Positions 36,768 through 45,881 of a DNA stretch of 64,000 bases are shown piece after piece. The stretch comes from Mycobacterium colombiense (GTDB lineage Bacteria; Actinomycetota; Actinomycetes; Mycobacteriales; Mycobacteriaceae): NCBI RefSeq assembly GCF_001672755.1, contig NZ_LZKI01000080.1:1-64000 (forward strand), given 5' to 3'. Every line of letters begins with the position of its first letter. Within the stretch, counting starts at the first letter, position 1. Below the pieces are notes generated by a model. That model was not told the DNA's origin and searched no databases. It saw only the letters and a list, made by a program, of their open reading frames with translations. The position numbers and the translations under genes are program-made.

Positions 36768-37764
36768 AGCCCTCGTAGATCTGGCGCAGTTGCGCATCGA
36801 TGACCCCGGGGCTCCGGGTGGCGGCGACGTGCTCCTGCCCGCGCCGCCCGTCACGCTCAGCCAGGTCGGGGTCGCGCAGGTACCGCCCGATCGCTGCCGC
36901 CAATGCGGGCACGTCGCCGACCGGAACGAGCATGCTCGGGTCTGGTGCAATCCGGGCGGTGCCGCCGACAGGAGTTGCCACAAACGGTCGCGCACCGGCG
37001 AGGGCCTCGGTCAGGATCATCGGCATGCCCTCGGCAAAGGACGGGAGCACAACCACGCGTACCGACCGGAGCAGCTCGCGCACGTTGTCGGGATGTACCG
37101 GGTCTTCGACGGTCAGCCGTTCTATGCGGGGCGGAACGTAGTCGTCGATGGGACCGACTATGCGACAACGCCCTTCGACGCCCTCGGCGAGAAGTAATTG
37201 CCAGGCCGCAACGAGCCTGTCGACACCTTTGCGCCGACCGATGGTGCCCGCGAAAAGCACCACCGGCGGCGTCGAGCCGGCGCCGGGAGCGTCTCGATCG
37301 ATCGCGATCGGGTTGGCCACGACGGTCACCGCCACCGTGGGCGCCACTTCGGCAACGACCCCACGCGCTTCCTCTGACAGGACGATCACGTGGTCCGCAT
37401 GCTTCAACGTGGAAACCACAAAGCGGGGATGCGCTCGGGCGAACTCGGGAAAGTCGGAGCCGTGCAGGGTGACGATCACTCGGAGGCCGCGCGCTCTGGC
37501 CAGCCGGATCAACGAACCTTCCCGCAACCACGCTCCGCCATTGGACATATGGAAGTGAGCGATGCTCGTGCGAGCGCGCCCCGCCAGAACACGGCCGGCG
37601 CGCGTCGTGAGAATCAGGCTCTTCAGGTGCTGGTGCGGGCCTGCCCACGTCGAAAGGACGCGGATATCGTCGGCGCCAATCCCGTTGTCGCGGATGATCC
37701 GGATCACGGACTGAGTCCCGCCGACGCTGTACATGTCGGGCCCCACGTGCGTTACCGCGATCAT
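36748..37764 (-). CDS. GT4 glycosyltransferase
   Basis: A 338-residue GT-B glycosyltransferase: VGPDMYSVGGTQSVIR near the start, HFHMSNGGAWLREGSL, VTLHGSDFPEF, VVLFAGTIGRRKGVDRLV with the phosphate-binding Arg/Lys, IVGPIDDYVPP, and VLPSFAEGMPMILTEALAG with the E-x7-E motif (E of FAEG and E of TEAL). I use ATG 37764 (MIAVTHVGPDM). The frame is open farther upstream into the preceding ligase gene, so a longer start is possible. It overlaps the AKR gene by 20 bp. Confidence 0.9.
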   Translation of the reverse strand: MIAVTHVGPDMYSVGGTQSVIRIIRDNGIGADDIRVLSTWAGPHQHLKSLILTTRAGRVLAGRARTSIAHFHMSNGGAWLREGSLIRLARARGLRVIVTLHGSDFPEFARAHPRFVVSTLKHADHVIVLSEEARGVVAEVAPTVAVTVVANPIAIDRDAPGAGSTPPVVLFAGTIGRRKGVDRLVAAWQLLLAEGVEGRCRIVGPIDDYVPPRIERLTVEDPVHPDNVRELLRSVRVVVLPSFAEGMPMILTEALAGARPFVATPVGGTARIAPDPSMLVPVGDVPALAAAIGRYLRDPDLAERDGRRGQEHVAATRSPGVIDAQLRQIYEGCGIAAS

Positions 37765-37840
37765 GTTCGATCCGCTGCGAAGCCACGCACCCGCAAGTTC
37801 CGGGTGGGCATGGGGAAGAAGACGGTCAGCACGAGCGCGA

Positions 37841-39343
37841 TCAGCTGGACGTAGCGGTGCCGGCATCGGCATGAGCGGTCGGCCCGGGCGTAGGAGTCGA
37901 CGCGGGGTCGACGACGGCCGGGCTCTGATCACCGCTCCTGCGCCGCAGGCCGGCGAAACCCATCGCGGCACCCAACGCCAGGCCCAATCCCAGTGCGTCC
38001 ATCGGCATCTCCGGCAACGGCCACACGGCAGATATCGCCAGGAGACCGGCGGCGACCGCCGCGCTGATTTTCGCCGGTCCCGGCGCACATCGCAGCGCCA
38101 ATATGACCGGCGTGAGCGCGAATAGCGCGAACACCGCCATGCCCAAGGCCCCGGCCTTGGCCAACCACCAAAGGTAGAAGTTGTGGGAATAGGCGGGATA
38201 CAGGTAGAGATGGAACTCGTCGTCCCCGGTAGGCGGTTGATACACGTAGCCCAGCCCGTGGCCGAACACCGGGGCGGCAGCGATGGTCTCCTTGAGCAGG
38301 TTGATTTCGCGCAGTCGTTCCAGCGCCGAATCGTCCACCGCCAGTGCGCTTGACGTCACCCCGCCCAGCACGCGCTGATTGAAGGCGGCGTACTGATCGC
38401 TGAGCCATGCCCCGGTCTTCGAGCGTTGCAACAAAAACAGCGATCCCGGCACCGTCACGGCGATCACGGCCAAGCCGACCGCAGCGGCCGCGACCGTGCG
38501 CCGCACCGCTACCCAGCTCAAGCTCCCGAGTAGAGCTACGCCGGCCGCCACCCCCATCGAGATCAGCGTGTTGCGGGAGAAGGACAACAGCGAAATGCTC
38601 AGCGCCGGTGGGCCCAACGCGAGATACATTGCGGGCCTGACGCGCCCGACGATCGGGGCGGCGACCAGCGCGGACAAAATGGCGGTGGCCGGCGTCTGCG
38701 TGGACAGGATGATTCGAACGGCCTGGCCGGCGCCCGTGGTCCCTTCCAGACTTTCCGACCGGCCGGCCAGCCGGATGGCAAACAGCGAGCTGACAATCGC
38801 CATACCCGCCGAAAACCACAGGATCGCAATCATCACCCGGATCGAGAATTTGACGTGGCCGCCGTAGACGACAAGTAGTGCCAACACGAAACCGATGGCC
38901 ATCTCGATCATGGTGGACGATTCACGCATCACCACGAGGGCAGCGTGTCCCGTTTCGAATCCGGTGATGGTGGACCACGCCACCGTGAGCACCAAAAGCC
39001 CCGGCAACACGAAATCGTACGATCGCGGTCGCACGGATGGGATCAGATAGCAGATGGCAAGCAACGCGGCCACGTGATACGCGTAGATCGTCACGGGGCC
39101 AAAGACTTTTCCGACGTGCAATCCCTCCGGCAGCGCCGCGAAGGCCCCGCACAGCGTGACCGCCACCATCCCTTCGGGCTTCACCCAGTACACGACCACG
39201 CAGAACAACGCGGCGGTAAGCAGCACTCCCTCGGTGGTTCGGCGCACCGAGAGCACGCCGAACACGAAGCACCCGAACACGAAGATCGCGAGCAGAGTTC
39301 CGTCCACTGCCAGGCGATGACGAGCCCGCAGGTACAGGTTCAC
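37841..39343 (-). CDS. Wzy-type polymerase / O-antigen ligase family membrane protein
   Basis: A 500-residue protein with about 11-12 membrane segments and the large extracytoplasmic loop of the Wzy_C/WaaL family near residues 310-390 (LKETIAAAPVFGHGLGYVY, then PAYSHNFYLWWLAKAGALG). In a Wzx/Wzy locus this is the polymerase that joins repeat units outside the membrane; a ligase role cannot be excluded. The C-terminus is Pro/Thr-rich. GTG start at 39343 overlaps the wzz-like stop by 4 bp. Confidence 0.88.
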   Translation of the reverse strand: MNLYLRARHRLAVDGTLLAIFVFGCFVFGVLSVRRTTEGVLLTAALFCVVVYWVKPEGMVAVTLCGAFAALPEGLHVGKVFGPVTIYAYHVAALLAICYLIPSVRPRSYDFVLPGLLVLTVAWSTITGFETGHAALVVMRESSTMIEMAIGFVLALLVVYGGHVKFSIRVMIAILWFSAGMAIVSSLFAIRLAGRSESLEGTTGAGQAVRIILSTQTPATAILSALVAAPIVGRVRPAMYLALGPPALSISLLSFSRNTLISMGVAAGVALLGSLSWVAVRRTVAAAAVGLAVIAVTVPGSLFLLQRSKTGAWLSDQYAAFNQRVLGGVTSSALAVDDSALERLREINLLKETIAAAPVFGHGLGYVYQPPTGDDEFHLYLYPAYSHNFYLWWLAKAGALGMAVFALFALTPVILALRCAPGPAKISAAVAAGLLAISAVWPLPEMPMDALGLGLALGAAMGFAGLRRRSGDQSPAVVDPASTPTPGPTAHADAGTATSS

Positions 39344-40803
39344 GCCGACCCGCTGGCCTTTGACCGGTAGGCGCGGTCGGCCGCCCTGATGTGCAACGAC
39401 TGTCGCGCGTCGATGAGTACGGTGCCGACAACGTGCGCCCCCGCCGAGCGCAGGGCGGTCAGTGCGTCCTTGAGTTCGTCGGCGGTGGTACGCCGCGCCC
39501 GCACCACTACCACCGTCGCATTGACGGCGCCGGCCAACAGGCCGGCGTCGGCCGTGGCGAGCACCGGCGGGCCGTCGACGACGATCCGATCAAAGCGTGA
39601 CGACAGCTCTTGCAGGACTCGGTCGATCACTTCCGGCAAATAGGCGCTGGCAGGTAGACTTTCGCGGCGCGCGGACCTGGACGCCAGAATGAACAACCTT
39701 GAGATCGGCGTCGGCTTCACGGCTTCACTGGCGATGTCGGGATTGGCCAATGCGTTGCCCAGCCCCTCGCCTGATTCGACCCTCAGCAATCCGGCGAGCA
39801 CATGTCGGCGGCTGTCGCCTTCGACAAGCAGTGTGTCTTCACCCATTTCGGCGAGGGCGAGCGCAAGGTTCATCGCTGTCGTTGTCGCGCCTTCGCCGCC
39901 GAAGGGCCCGGTCACCAGCACCCGGCGGCCGTCCGGCCCTATTGCCCTGAGCAACCGGGTGCGCAGGCCGCGTACGGCATCGTCGGATGCGGTGTCGGTG
40001 CCGAACCGCGGAACGCTGCCTCGCTTTCCGGGCAGCTCAGCTAAAGTCGGCAGCCCCGAGACTCCTTCAAGCTTCTCGCGGGTGCGGATGGTGCGATCAC
40101 CGGCCTCGCGGGTCAGCGCGACCGCGATAGCAAGGAGCAACCCGGCGATGAACCCGATCGCCATGTTTCGCATCGGCACCGGCGAAACGGGAATTCTCGG
40201 TACGCGGGGCGGCTCGACCACTGTCGCCCGGGCCGCCGGTATCGGCTTGCCCGTGGACTGCGCGGCGACCGGCACGTCCGGGGGCGGTCCCGACGGGGGG
40301 GCTGTCTCAACACCCTCGGTCCGCGGTCCAGCGGTCACCGCTTGGCCGGCACCGGTCGCACCCGCAGCCGGACTGAGCGTGGGAAGGATCGCGCTGAACT
40401 GATTGGCCATCGCACCCGCCAGCGCGGCTGCGCGCGCCGGATCGGTGTCTTTGACGCTGATCGTGAAGAGCACGGATTTCGGAGTGTATTTCACTTGGGT
40501 TTGACTCAGCAGATCGTCAGCGCTGGTCGGAAGCTGGAGCTGGCGTATTGCGCGCTCGGCCACGATGTGTCCGCCCGCGATTTGGGCGTACGACGACAAC
40601 CGTTCTTGTGCAGCCTCCGTGCCGCTGTATAGCTCATTCAAATCGGTCGCACCCGAGAACGAGATGAGGACCGTGGCCGAAGATTGGTAATGCTTCGTCT
40701 GCAACGCCGTAACGAACGCGGCGCCGATCGTGCAGGCCAGCAGCGCGGTGATTGCGAGCTTCCAGTGCGTGCCGAGTATCCGGACGAAGGTACGGAAATC
40801 CAT
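39340..40803 (-). CDS. Wzz-type polysaccharide co-polymerase with degenerate BY-kinase domain
   Basis: A 487-residue fused Wzz/BY-kinase. Membrane segment at residues 15-33, Wzz domain to ~150, Pro-rich linker with PPRVPRIPVSPVPMRN before the second membrane segment (~213-230), then a CpsD-like domain. The Walker A loop reads GPFGGEGATTTAMNLA: the invariant Lys of GK(S/T)T is Ala. Walker A' (LLVEGDSRR) and Walker B (RIVVDGPPVL) remain. The C-terminus (RAYRSKASGSA) has a single Tyr, not the Tyr cluster of active tyrosine kinases. It probably controls chain length without ATP-dependent autophosphorylation. It heads the operon continuing to the GMC oxidoreductase. Confidence 0.88.
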   Translation of the reverse strand: MDFRTFVRILGTHWKLAITALLACTIGAAFVTALQTKHYQSSATVLISFSGATDLNELYSGTEAAQERLSSYAQIAGGHIVAERAIRQLQLPTSADDLLSQTQVKYTPKSVLFTISVKDTDPARAAALAGAMANQFSAILPTLSPAAGATGAGQAVTAGPRTEGVETAPPSGPPPDVPVAAQSTGKPIPAARATVVEPPRVPRIPVSPVPMRNMAIGFIAGLLLAIAVALTREAGDRTIRTREKLEGVSGLPTLAELPGKRGSVPRFGTDTASDDAVRGLRTRLLRAIGPDGRRVLVTGPFGGEGATTTAMNLALALAEMGEDTLLVEGDSRRHVLAGLLRVESGEGLGNALANPDIASEAVKPTPISRLFILASRSARRESLPASAYLPEVIDRVLQELSSRFDRIVVDGPPVLATADAGLLAGAVNATVVVVRARRTTADELKDALTALRSAGAHVVGTVLIDARQSLHIRAADRAYRSKASGSA

Positions 40804-40827
40804 CGGCTAATAACCTTTCTAGAAGCT

Positions 40828-40848
40828 TATGACGCGAATAGCGTCATA
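40828..40848. promoter_or_regulatory. Perfect palindrome upstream of the wzz-like operon
   Basis: Arms TATGACGC (40828-40835) and GCGTCATA (40841-40848) match at all 8 positions around GAATA, 25 bp before the wzz-like start. The rest of the 40804-40997 gap shows no gene. The symmetry and position fit an operator or a leader hairpin that controls the wzz-wzy-glycosyltransferase operon. Confidence 0.5.
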
Positions 40849-40997
40849 CAGATTTCCCAGCACCGGCCACGCATATCCACTGCAGATTATGCAGCATCAT
40901 CACACGGGCATTGCCGAAATCGCAGTGCTGCGGTGCGGGCAGGTTTTCAGCGGCAAACCAGGACGGGCAAGCGAAGTGGCATTCCCGCTGTGCAGTA

Positions 40998-42674
40998 TCA
41001 GGGTGCAGTCGGCGCGTCGCGCGGCATGTCGAGCGTCGCTAATGGATAGCATCCAGCGCCGTCGCGTCCGGCGCGGGCCAGCCGCATGGGCGGATAGTTC
41101 ACCACATGCGACGCGCCCGGCTTGTGCTGTTGCCATTCCACCGCGGCGCACAGCGTGTAGTGCCCCGGCGCCAAGCCCGCCAAGTCGACGTGAACGGACT
41201 CGGTGGATACGGTCGGGACGGGGTCCTTACGGGAGCCGTCTCCGAGTTGTCCTTGGATTAACGACTTCAGCGTCACCGTCGCCGGAAGCGAACGGACCAC
41301 CGCCCCCGAGAAATCGACCAACCTGTAGCCCGGGACCCAGTTCTCCGTTGCCGCGGCGGCGCCGAAATTCGTCCAGGTAACCGTCAGCGTCGCCTTGCCG
41401 TCAGTCACCGATTGCGACCCCTGCCCCGCCTCGACCGAATACCGGTATCCGGCGACGACGTTGGCGTGTGCCCACAGCAGGTATAACGCGCGGTCCATCG
41501 GCGTGGTCGCATCCACGGCCGGGAAGTTGTAACTCGATGTCATCGACACGTGGTACTTGACCACGTCGTCCAGGCCCTTTTCGTAATAGGTCCGCGGATC
41601 GGTGCCGTCGGGCAGCTGGCACCATTCGGTGATCACCAGGGCCGAGGCCATTCGGCTTCTCAACGCGCTGACCAGTGGATCCTTCGACTGCACATAGTGC
41701 GAGCCGTCCTTTTCCGCCCATGCGGGAAGCGGTGCCTGGACCCCGAGGCAATCCGCGCGGATGCCCACTGGTGCAGACAGTTTCTTCGTGACATCGTCGG
41801 CGATCAGTTGACGGACGATCTCCGGGTTCAGCGCCGTCGTCACCAATTGTGTATGCGGGAAGGCGTTTACGGTCGCCGCGACCAGCTGCCGGATCGAGTC
41901 GGCGGTGATGCTCTGGTCGCGAAACTGGCTGTAATACCCGAGTTTGGCGACGCTCTCGTCGGGTGCAGGTCCCGGCGCACCCAGCGTGTCGCGCAGATAC
42001 GAGATGTGATTCTCGCTGAAATCGCCGTAACCGGAGAACTCAAAAACGCTCAGCCGCTCGTCGCCGTCGTAGCGGCGGCCCAGCGCGCTCAAGAGCTGAC
42101 CGAAAGCATTCAGGTAGTTCGGATCATTCCAGTTCGGAACGACCTGTGTCACTCCGGCGGTCCACCAATAGCGTTGTGGACCGGTGTAATTGGTGGCCGC
42201 CGAGCGCATCCAGTCAGGCATGGCGATGTTGGTGTTGTTCGCGTAGGTGTTGTCGCAACAGGAGTTGTAGGCGACCACACGCAGGGTCAGCCGCATGTTG
42301 CGACCGGCCAGCTTGGCCAGCGCATCATCGATCACGCTGAAGTCGAACTTGCGATCGTCAGGAGCGTCCGGTGGCAGGGTGCTCGGGTCGGTGGGCTGCA
42401 ACTGTCGCCACGGCACACGCAGGCTGGCATCAAACGACCCCGGCCACGCCGGATAGCCATGCTGCGCGCGATTGCCTTGCGGGAACAGCGGTTGCAAGAG
42501 ATCTTCATACTGACCGCGCAGCGGATTCGATACGTCCTGTACCGACAGCGGTATGGCCGGACTGCCAATCGTGGTCAGCGGCGAAGGGTCACCGCCACGA
42601 CCGCATCCGCTCAGCACCAGCGCCAGGCACACGCCAACGATAAGGATGTCCCGTGTTCGATTTGTCCGGACCAT
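40998..42674 (-). CDS. Lipoprotein with DUF4874/DUF4832-like domains (paralogue 1)
   Basis: A 558-residue exported lipoprotein: signal peptide with lipobox LSGC (Cys at about residue 23), the NPLRGQYED motif typical of the start of DUF4874 near residue 50, a TIM-barrel-like region (FDFSVIDDALAKLAGRNMRLTL, RYDGDERLSVFEFSGYGDF), and a C-terminal beta domain (GLAPGHYTLCAAVEW, SHVVNYPPM). It resembles glycoside-hydrolase-like proteins of polysaccharide loci. About 70% of residues seem shared with the lipoprotein at 45882-47555 by eye. Role on the cell-surface polymer is inferred from context only. Confidence 0.78.
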   Translation of the reverse strand: MVRTNRTRDILIVGVCLALVLSGCGRGGDPSPLTTIGSPAIPLSVQDVSNPLRGQYEDLLQPLFPQGNRAQHGYPAWPGSFDASLRVPWRQLQPTDPSTLPPDAPDDRKFDFSVIDDALAKLAGRNMRLTLRVVAYNSCCDNTYANNTNIAMPDWMRSAATNYTGPQRYWWTAGVTQVVPNWNDPNYLNAFGQLLSALGRRYDGDERLSVFEFSGYGDFSENHISYLRDTLGAPGPAPDESVAKLGYYSQFRDQSITADSIRQLVAATVNAFPHTQLVTTALNPEIVRQLIADDVTKKLSAPVGIRADCLGVQAPLPAWAEKDGSHYVQSKDPLVSALRSRMASALVITEWCQLPDGTDPRTYYEKGLDDVVKYHVSMTSSYNFPAVDATTPMDRALYLLWAHANVVAGYRYSVEAGQGSQSVTDGKATLTVTWTNFGAAAATENWVPGYRLVDFSGAVVRSLPATVTLKSLIQGQLGDGSRKDPVPTVSTESVHVDLAGLAPGHYTLCAAVEWQQHKPGASHVVNYPPMRLARAGRDGAGCYPLATLDMPRDAPTAP

Positions 42675-43016
42675 GATGTCTTTCGCTACACCACGTTGGG
42701 CGACAACGGCTCGCGGTAGGCGAGGAACGACATCGGCATGCACCGGCCGGTATGCACCGTCTGGATCAAACGCATCGACTGCTACCTCTCTGGTGGTTCG
42801 CGTTTCCTGCCGTCGTCGCCCGGTTGACCGACGTCTCGTGGTGGTGCGGGATGTCAAGGGTTACAACAGGCTATAGCCCACACCCGGGCCGCACCGGCAA
42901 ATCCGGGTGCCTTTCCCGAGACACGTCGTTCTACAGGGGCGCTTCTTACATCGCTCACGTCTCGCCGGCGCGTCGACTAAGCTGATGGCTCGCAATCGGG
43001 CAGGAGATCATCGAAG
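42675..43016. other. Divergent intergenic region before the FkbM gene
   Basis: 342 bp between the lipoprotein and the FkbM methyltransferase genes. No gene seen. A TAAGCT -10-like hexamer near 42978 and an AGGAG site at 43001-43005 serve the FkbM gene. Confidence 0.45.
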
Positions 43017-43811
43017 ATGGCTGTCGCAGGCTCGGTCAAACGTCGGCTCGCACCTGCGGTCAAGCAACTCGCACCGCGCAGGTTCTGGCGGCGAAAATTC
43101 CGCATCCTGCAATGCCTGGGGCAATCCCGCCCGGACATACAGCTGGTGGCGTCGCTGTGCGATCCACACCGGATCTCCTTGGATATCGGAGCCGATCTCG
43201 GCGAGTTCACGATCGCGATGCTGGCGTCGTCACGATCGGTGATCGCATTCGAACCGCGGCCGGCCCAGGCCCGCGATCTGGCGTCGATGTTCGACGCGGT
43301 AGGCGCCGCCGTGCAAGTGGAGGCGGTGGCTTTGTCGAATGAGCCCGGCGTGATGAGCATGCGGGTGGTCGCATCCGAGCCGGGCCGCAGCACGATCGAG
43401 GCCGGCAACACTCTGGGCGACGTGAGTGACGGCAAAATTCAGAGCATCGGCGTGCCGGTCAGGCGCCTCGACGATCTGCAGTTAGGGGACATCGGCCTGA
43501 TCAAGATCGACGTGGAGGGCCATGAACTCGCCGTGTTGCACGGCGCCACAGAGACACTCACACACCACCGCCCCGCGATTGTGGTGGAGGCCGAGGAACG
43601 CCATCACCCCAATTCCGTCGCCGAGATCACCGGGCTCCTGCACGGCCTCGGCTACGCGGGTTACTTCGACCTCGGTGGCGTCCGGCGGCCGATTGCAGAC
43701 TTCGACCCTGTCCGGCATCAGGATCCGGCCAACGTCGGCAGTCAGGAAGACGGTTGGGCGGGCCGCGGCATCTACGTCAACAATTTCGTCTTCTTGCCAG
43801 AGAATGTCTGA
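43017..43811 (+). CDS. FkbM-family SAM-dependent methyltransferase
   Basis: A 264-residue protein with the SAM-binding motif SLDIGADLGEFTIAML near residue 54, VIAFEPRPAQARDL, and IKIDVEGHELAVLHGA, the FkbM signature, near residue 163. Members O-methylate sugars or polyketide hydroxyls, and several act in exopolysaccharide or glycopeptidolipid loci. It starts at ATG 43017 with AGGAG upstream. It is a single gene converging with the GGDEF-EAL gene, bracketed by the two paralogous lipoproteins. Confidence 0.88.
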   Translation: MAVAGSVKRRLAPAVKQLAPRRFWRRKFRILQCLGQSRPDIQLVASLCDPHRISLDIGADLGEFTIAMLASSRSVIAFEPRPAQARDLASMFDAVGAAVQVEAVALSNEPGVMSMRVVASEPGRSTIEAGNTLGDVSDGKIQSIGVPVRRLDDLQLGDIGLIKIDVEGHELAVLHGATETLTHHRPAIVVEAEERHHPNSVAEITGLLHGLGYAGYFDLGGVRRPIADFDPVRHQDPANVGSQEDGWAGRGIYVNNFVFLPENV

Positions 43812-43818
43812 GCGGCTG

Positions 43819-45684
43819 CTAGAGCGAACCCAGCGACGATGACTCGCGATCGGCCAGAAACGGCATCGGCATCCAGCGCGCGGACAGCAATGCCTCCATC
43901 GCATCACCGGGGAGCGGGCGCGACAACAGGAAGCCCTGCGCCCGATGGCAGCCGTGTTGCATCAAAGTCAGTGCGGCAGCGGGTGTCTCGACGCCTTCGG
44001 CGACCACTTCCAGGCCGAACGCCTCGGCCAGCCCGATGATCGCGCGGACGATGGCCAGGTCACCGGCGTTGGTGCCCACATCACGCACGAACCCGGCATC
44101 GATCTTGAGCATGTCCACCGGGAGGGACTTCAGATGGGACAGAACGGCATAACCGGTGCCGAAGTCGTCGATGGCGATCTGCACGCCCACTTCCTTGAGC
44201 CCCGCCAACGTCTTTCGCGTGGTGTCGATGTCATGCACCACCGCGCGCTCGGTGATCTCCAGGCACACCGACTCGGCCTCGATGCCGAACTCGTCGATGG
44301 TGTCGGCGACACTTTCCACAAAACCGCGGCTGATCAGCTGGATGGGCGACACGTTGATGCGCAGCATGGCGCCCTGCCCGACACCGTTGGCCCGCCAGCC
44401 GCTGAACTCGGCGCAGGCGCTGCGCATCACCCACCGTCCCAATTCCGCGGCCAGGTTGGTCGATTCGGCGACACCGATGAACGCGTCGGGCAACAGCAGT
44501 CCCCACACCGGATGACGCCAGCGCACCAGCGCCTCGGCGCCGACGATGGCGCCGGTCCACAGGTCGACCTCGGGCAGGTAGTGCAGGATCAGGCCTTCGC
44601 TTTCGATGTCGCCCTGCAGGTGCAGCTCGATATCGTTACGGAAGGCCCGTTTCAGCGACATGTCGTCGGTGGACACCGCGGTCTGGTTGCCGCCGGCGCG
44701 CTTGGCCGTCAGCACGGCCTCGTCGGCTCGCCGGAGCAGGTCGGCGCAATTGTCGGTCCCGGGCGTGCCCACCGCCAGCCCGATGCTGACGGTCCGACTG
44801 ATCACGTGGCCGCCGATGGTGAGGCGGTCGCACAACATCGTCGACAGGCGACGCGCGAACGCCTCGGCGTCCTCCGAGGACATCGGCTGGTGCGGGATGA
44901 CCACGAACTCGTCGCCGCCCAGCCGGGCGATCATGCTCTGGCTTCCCGCGCACTCCCCGATGCGTTGCGCGAACATCCTGATGAACCAGTCACCCGCGGA
45001 GTGGCCGAGGTAATCGTTGATCGGCTTGAGCCGGTCGAGGTCGAGGTAGAAGACCGCGACGGGCCCGGGGCTGCCGGCCGCGAGCCGTTCGGTCAGATGC
45101 GCGACCAGCGCCCGACGGTTGTAGACGCCGGTGAGGTCGTCGTGTTCGGCGAGATAGCGGAGCCGTTCCTCGGCGGCGATGCGCGCCTGCAGCTGAGCGA
45201 ACAGCGCGGCGACCGCCTCGAGCGTGTTGATCTCCTCTTGTTTCCACTTGCGGGCGCCGAACTTGACGAAGCCGAGCACACCGGTGGTCGCGTCGCCGGA
45301 CACCAGCGGCGCGACGGCCAGCGACGGCGACACCGGTGACTTGCCCTGGTTCAGCGAGCGGCGAATCCAGCCGGTGGGCTGATCCGGCCGGGTGACCACC
45401 GGCTTTCGGTCGCGCTCGCACTGGGCGAGCACCGACTCGGCGCCGTCCAGCTCGAGGTCGGGCACCGGTTCCGGATCGGCGGCGTCGGTGCGCCGTGGCC
45501 ACTCGGCCACCAGCACCGAGGCCGGGGCGTCCTGGGCGTGGTGGCGCAGAAAGCTGGCGTCCACATCGAACTGCTCGACGAGCTGCGCGAGAACCTTTTC
45601 GCTGACCTGGGTCGCGGTGGACGCCGTGGCCTCCATCAACTGGGTGGCGACGGAGGTGACCACCAGGTCCAGGCTGCGTGGCAC
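43819..45684 (-). CDS. GAF-GGDEF-EAL cyclic-di-GMP synthase/phosphodiesterase, Rv1354c (DcpA) type
   Basis: A 621-residue protein with an N-terminal GAF-like sensor (~1-180), GGDEF domain with intact LGGDEF near residue 280, and EAL domain. Catalytic EAL residues are all visible: EALVRW, INVSPIQL, LEITERA, IDDFGTGYAVLSHL, KID and VVAEGVET. The RxxD inhibitory site before GGDEF is not seen. The length matches M. tuberculosis Rv1354c (about 623 aa), which has both activities. GTG at 45684 has GGAGG 4 bp upstream; a longer frame to ATG 45825 exists. Its place here, inside a polysaccharide island, suggests that c-di-GMP controls the polymer. Confidence 0.93.
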   Translation of the reverse strand: MPRSLDLVVTSVATQLMEATASTATQVSEKVLAQLVEQFDVDASFLRHHAQDAPASVLVAEWPRRTDAADPEPVPDLELDGAESVLAQCERDRKPVVTRPDQPTGWIRRSLNQGKSPVSPSLAVAPLVSGDATTGVLGFVKFGARKWKQEEINTLEAVAALFAQLQARIAAEERLRYLAEHDDLTGVYNRRALVAHLTERLAAGSPGPVAVFYLDLDRLKPINDYLGHSAGDWFIRMFAQRIGECAGSQSMIARLGGDEFVVIPHQPMSSEDAEAFARRLSTMLCDRLTIGGHVISRTVSIGLAVGTPGTDNCADLLRRADEAVLTAKRAGGNQTAVSTDDMSLKRAFRNDIELHLQGDIESEGLILHYLPEVDLWTGAIVGAEALVRWRHPVWGLLLPDAFIGVAESTNLAAELGRWVMRSACAEFSGWRANGVGQGAMLRINVSPIQLISRGFVESVADTIDEFGIEAESVCLEITERAVVHDIDTTRKTLAGLKEVGVQIAIDDFGTGYAVLSHLKSLPVDMLKIDAGFVRDVGTNAGDLAIVRAIIGLAEAFGLEVVAEGVETPAAALTLMQHGCHRAQGFLLSRPLPGDAMEALLSARWMPMPFLADRESSSLGSL

Positions 45685-45881
45685 GGGTCCTCCGATACGG
45701 GCGCACTCGGCGACCCTTCCGAATACCCGTCGAAGGGGTCCGATAGTTCGCTCGGTTGTTTGCTGGTCGGACGTCGAATCGCGCGACGACGCGGCCGAAA
45801 TCCGTTTGGAAACGGTATCACGCACCGCCCCGTCGATCAGGACTTACGACAAGGTGCCGGCGGGTGCCGCGCCGCGACGGA

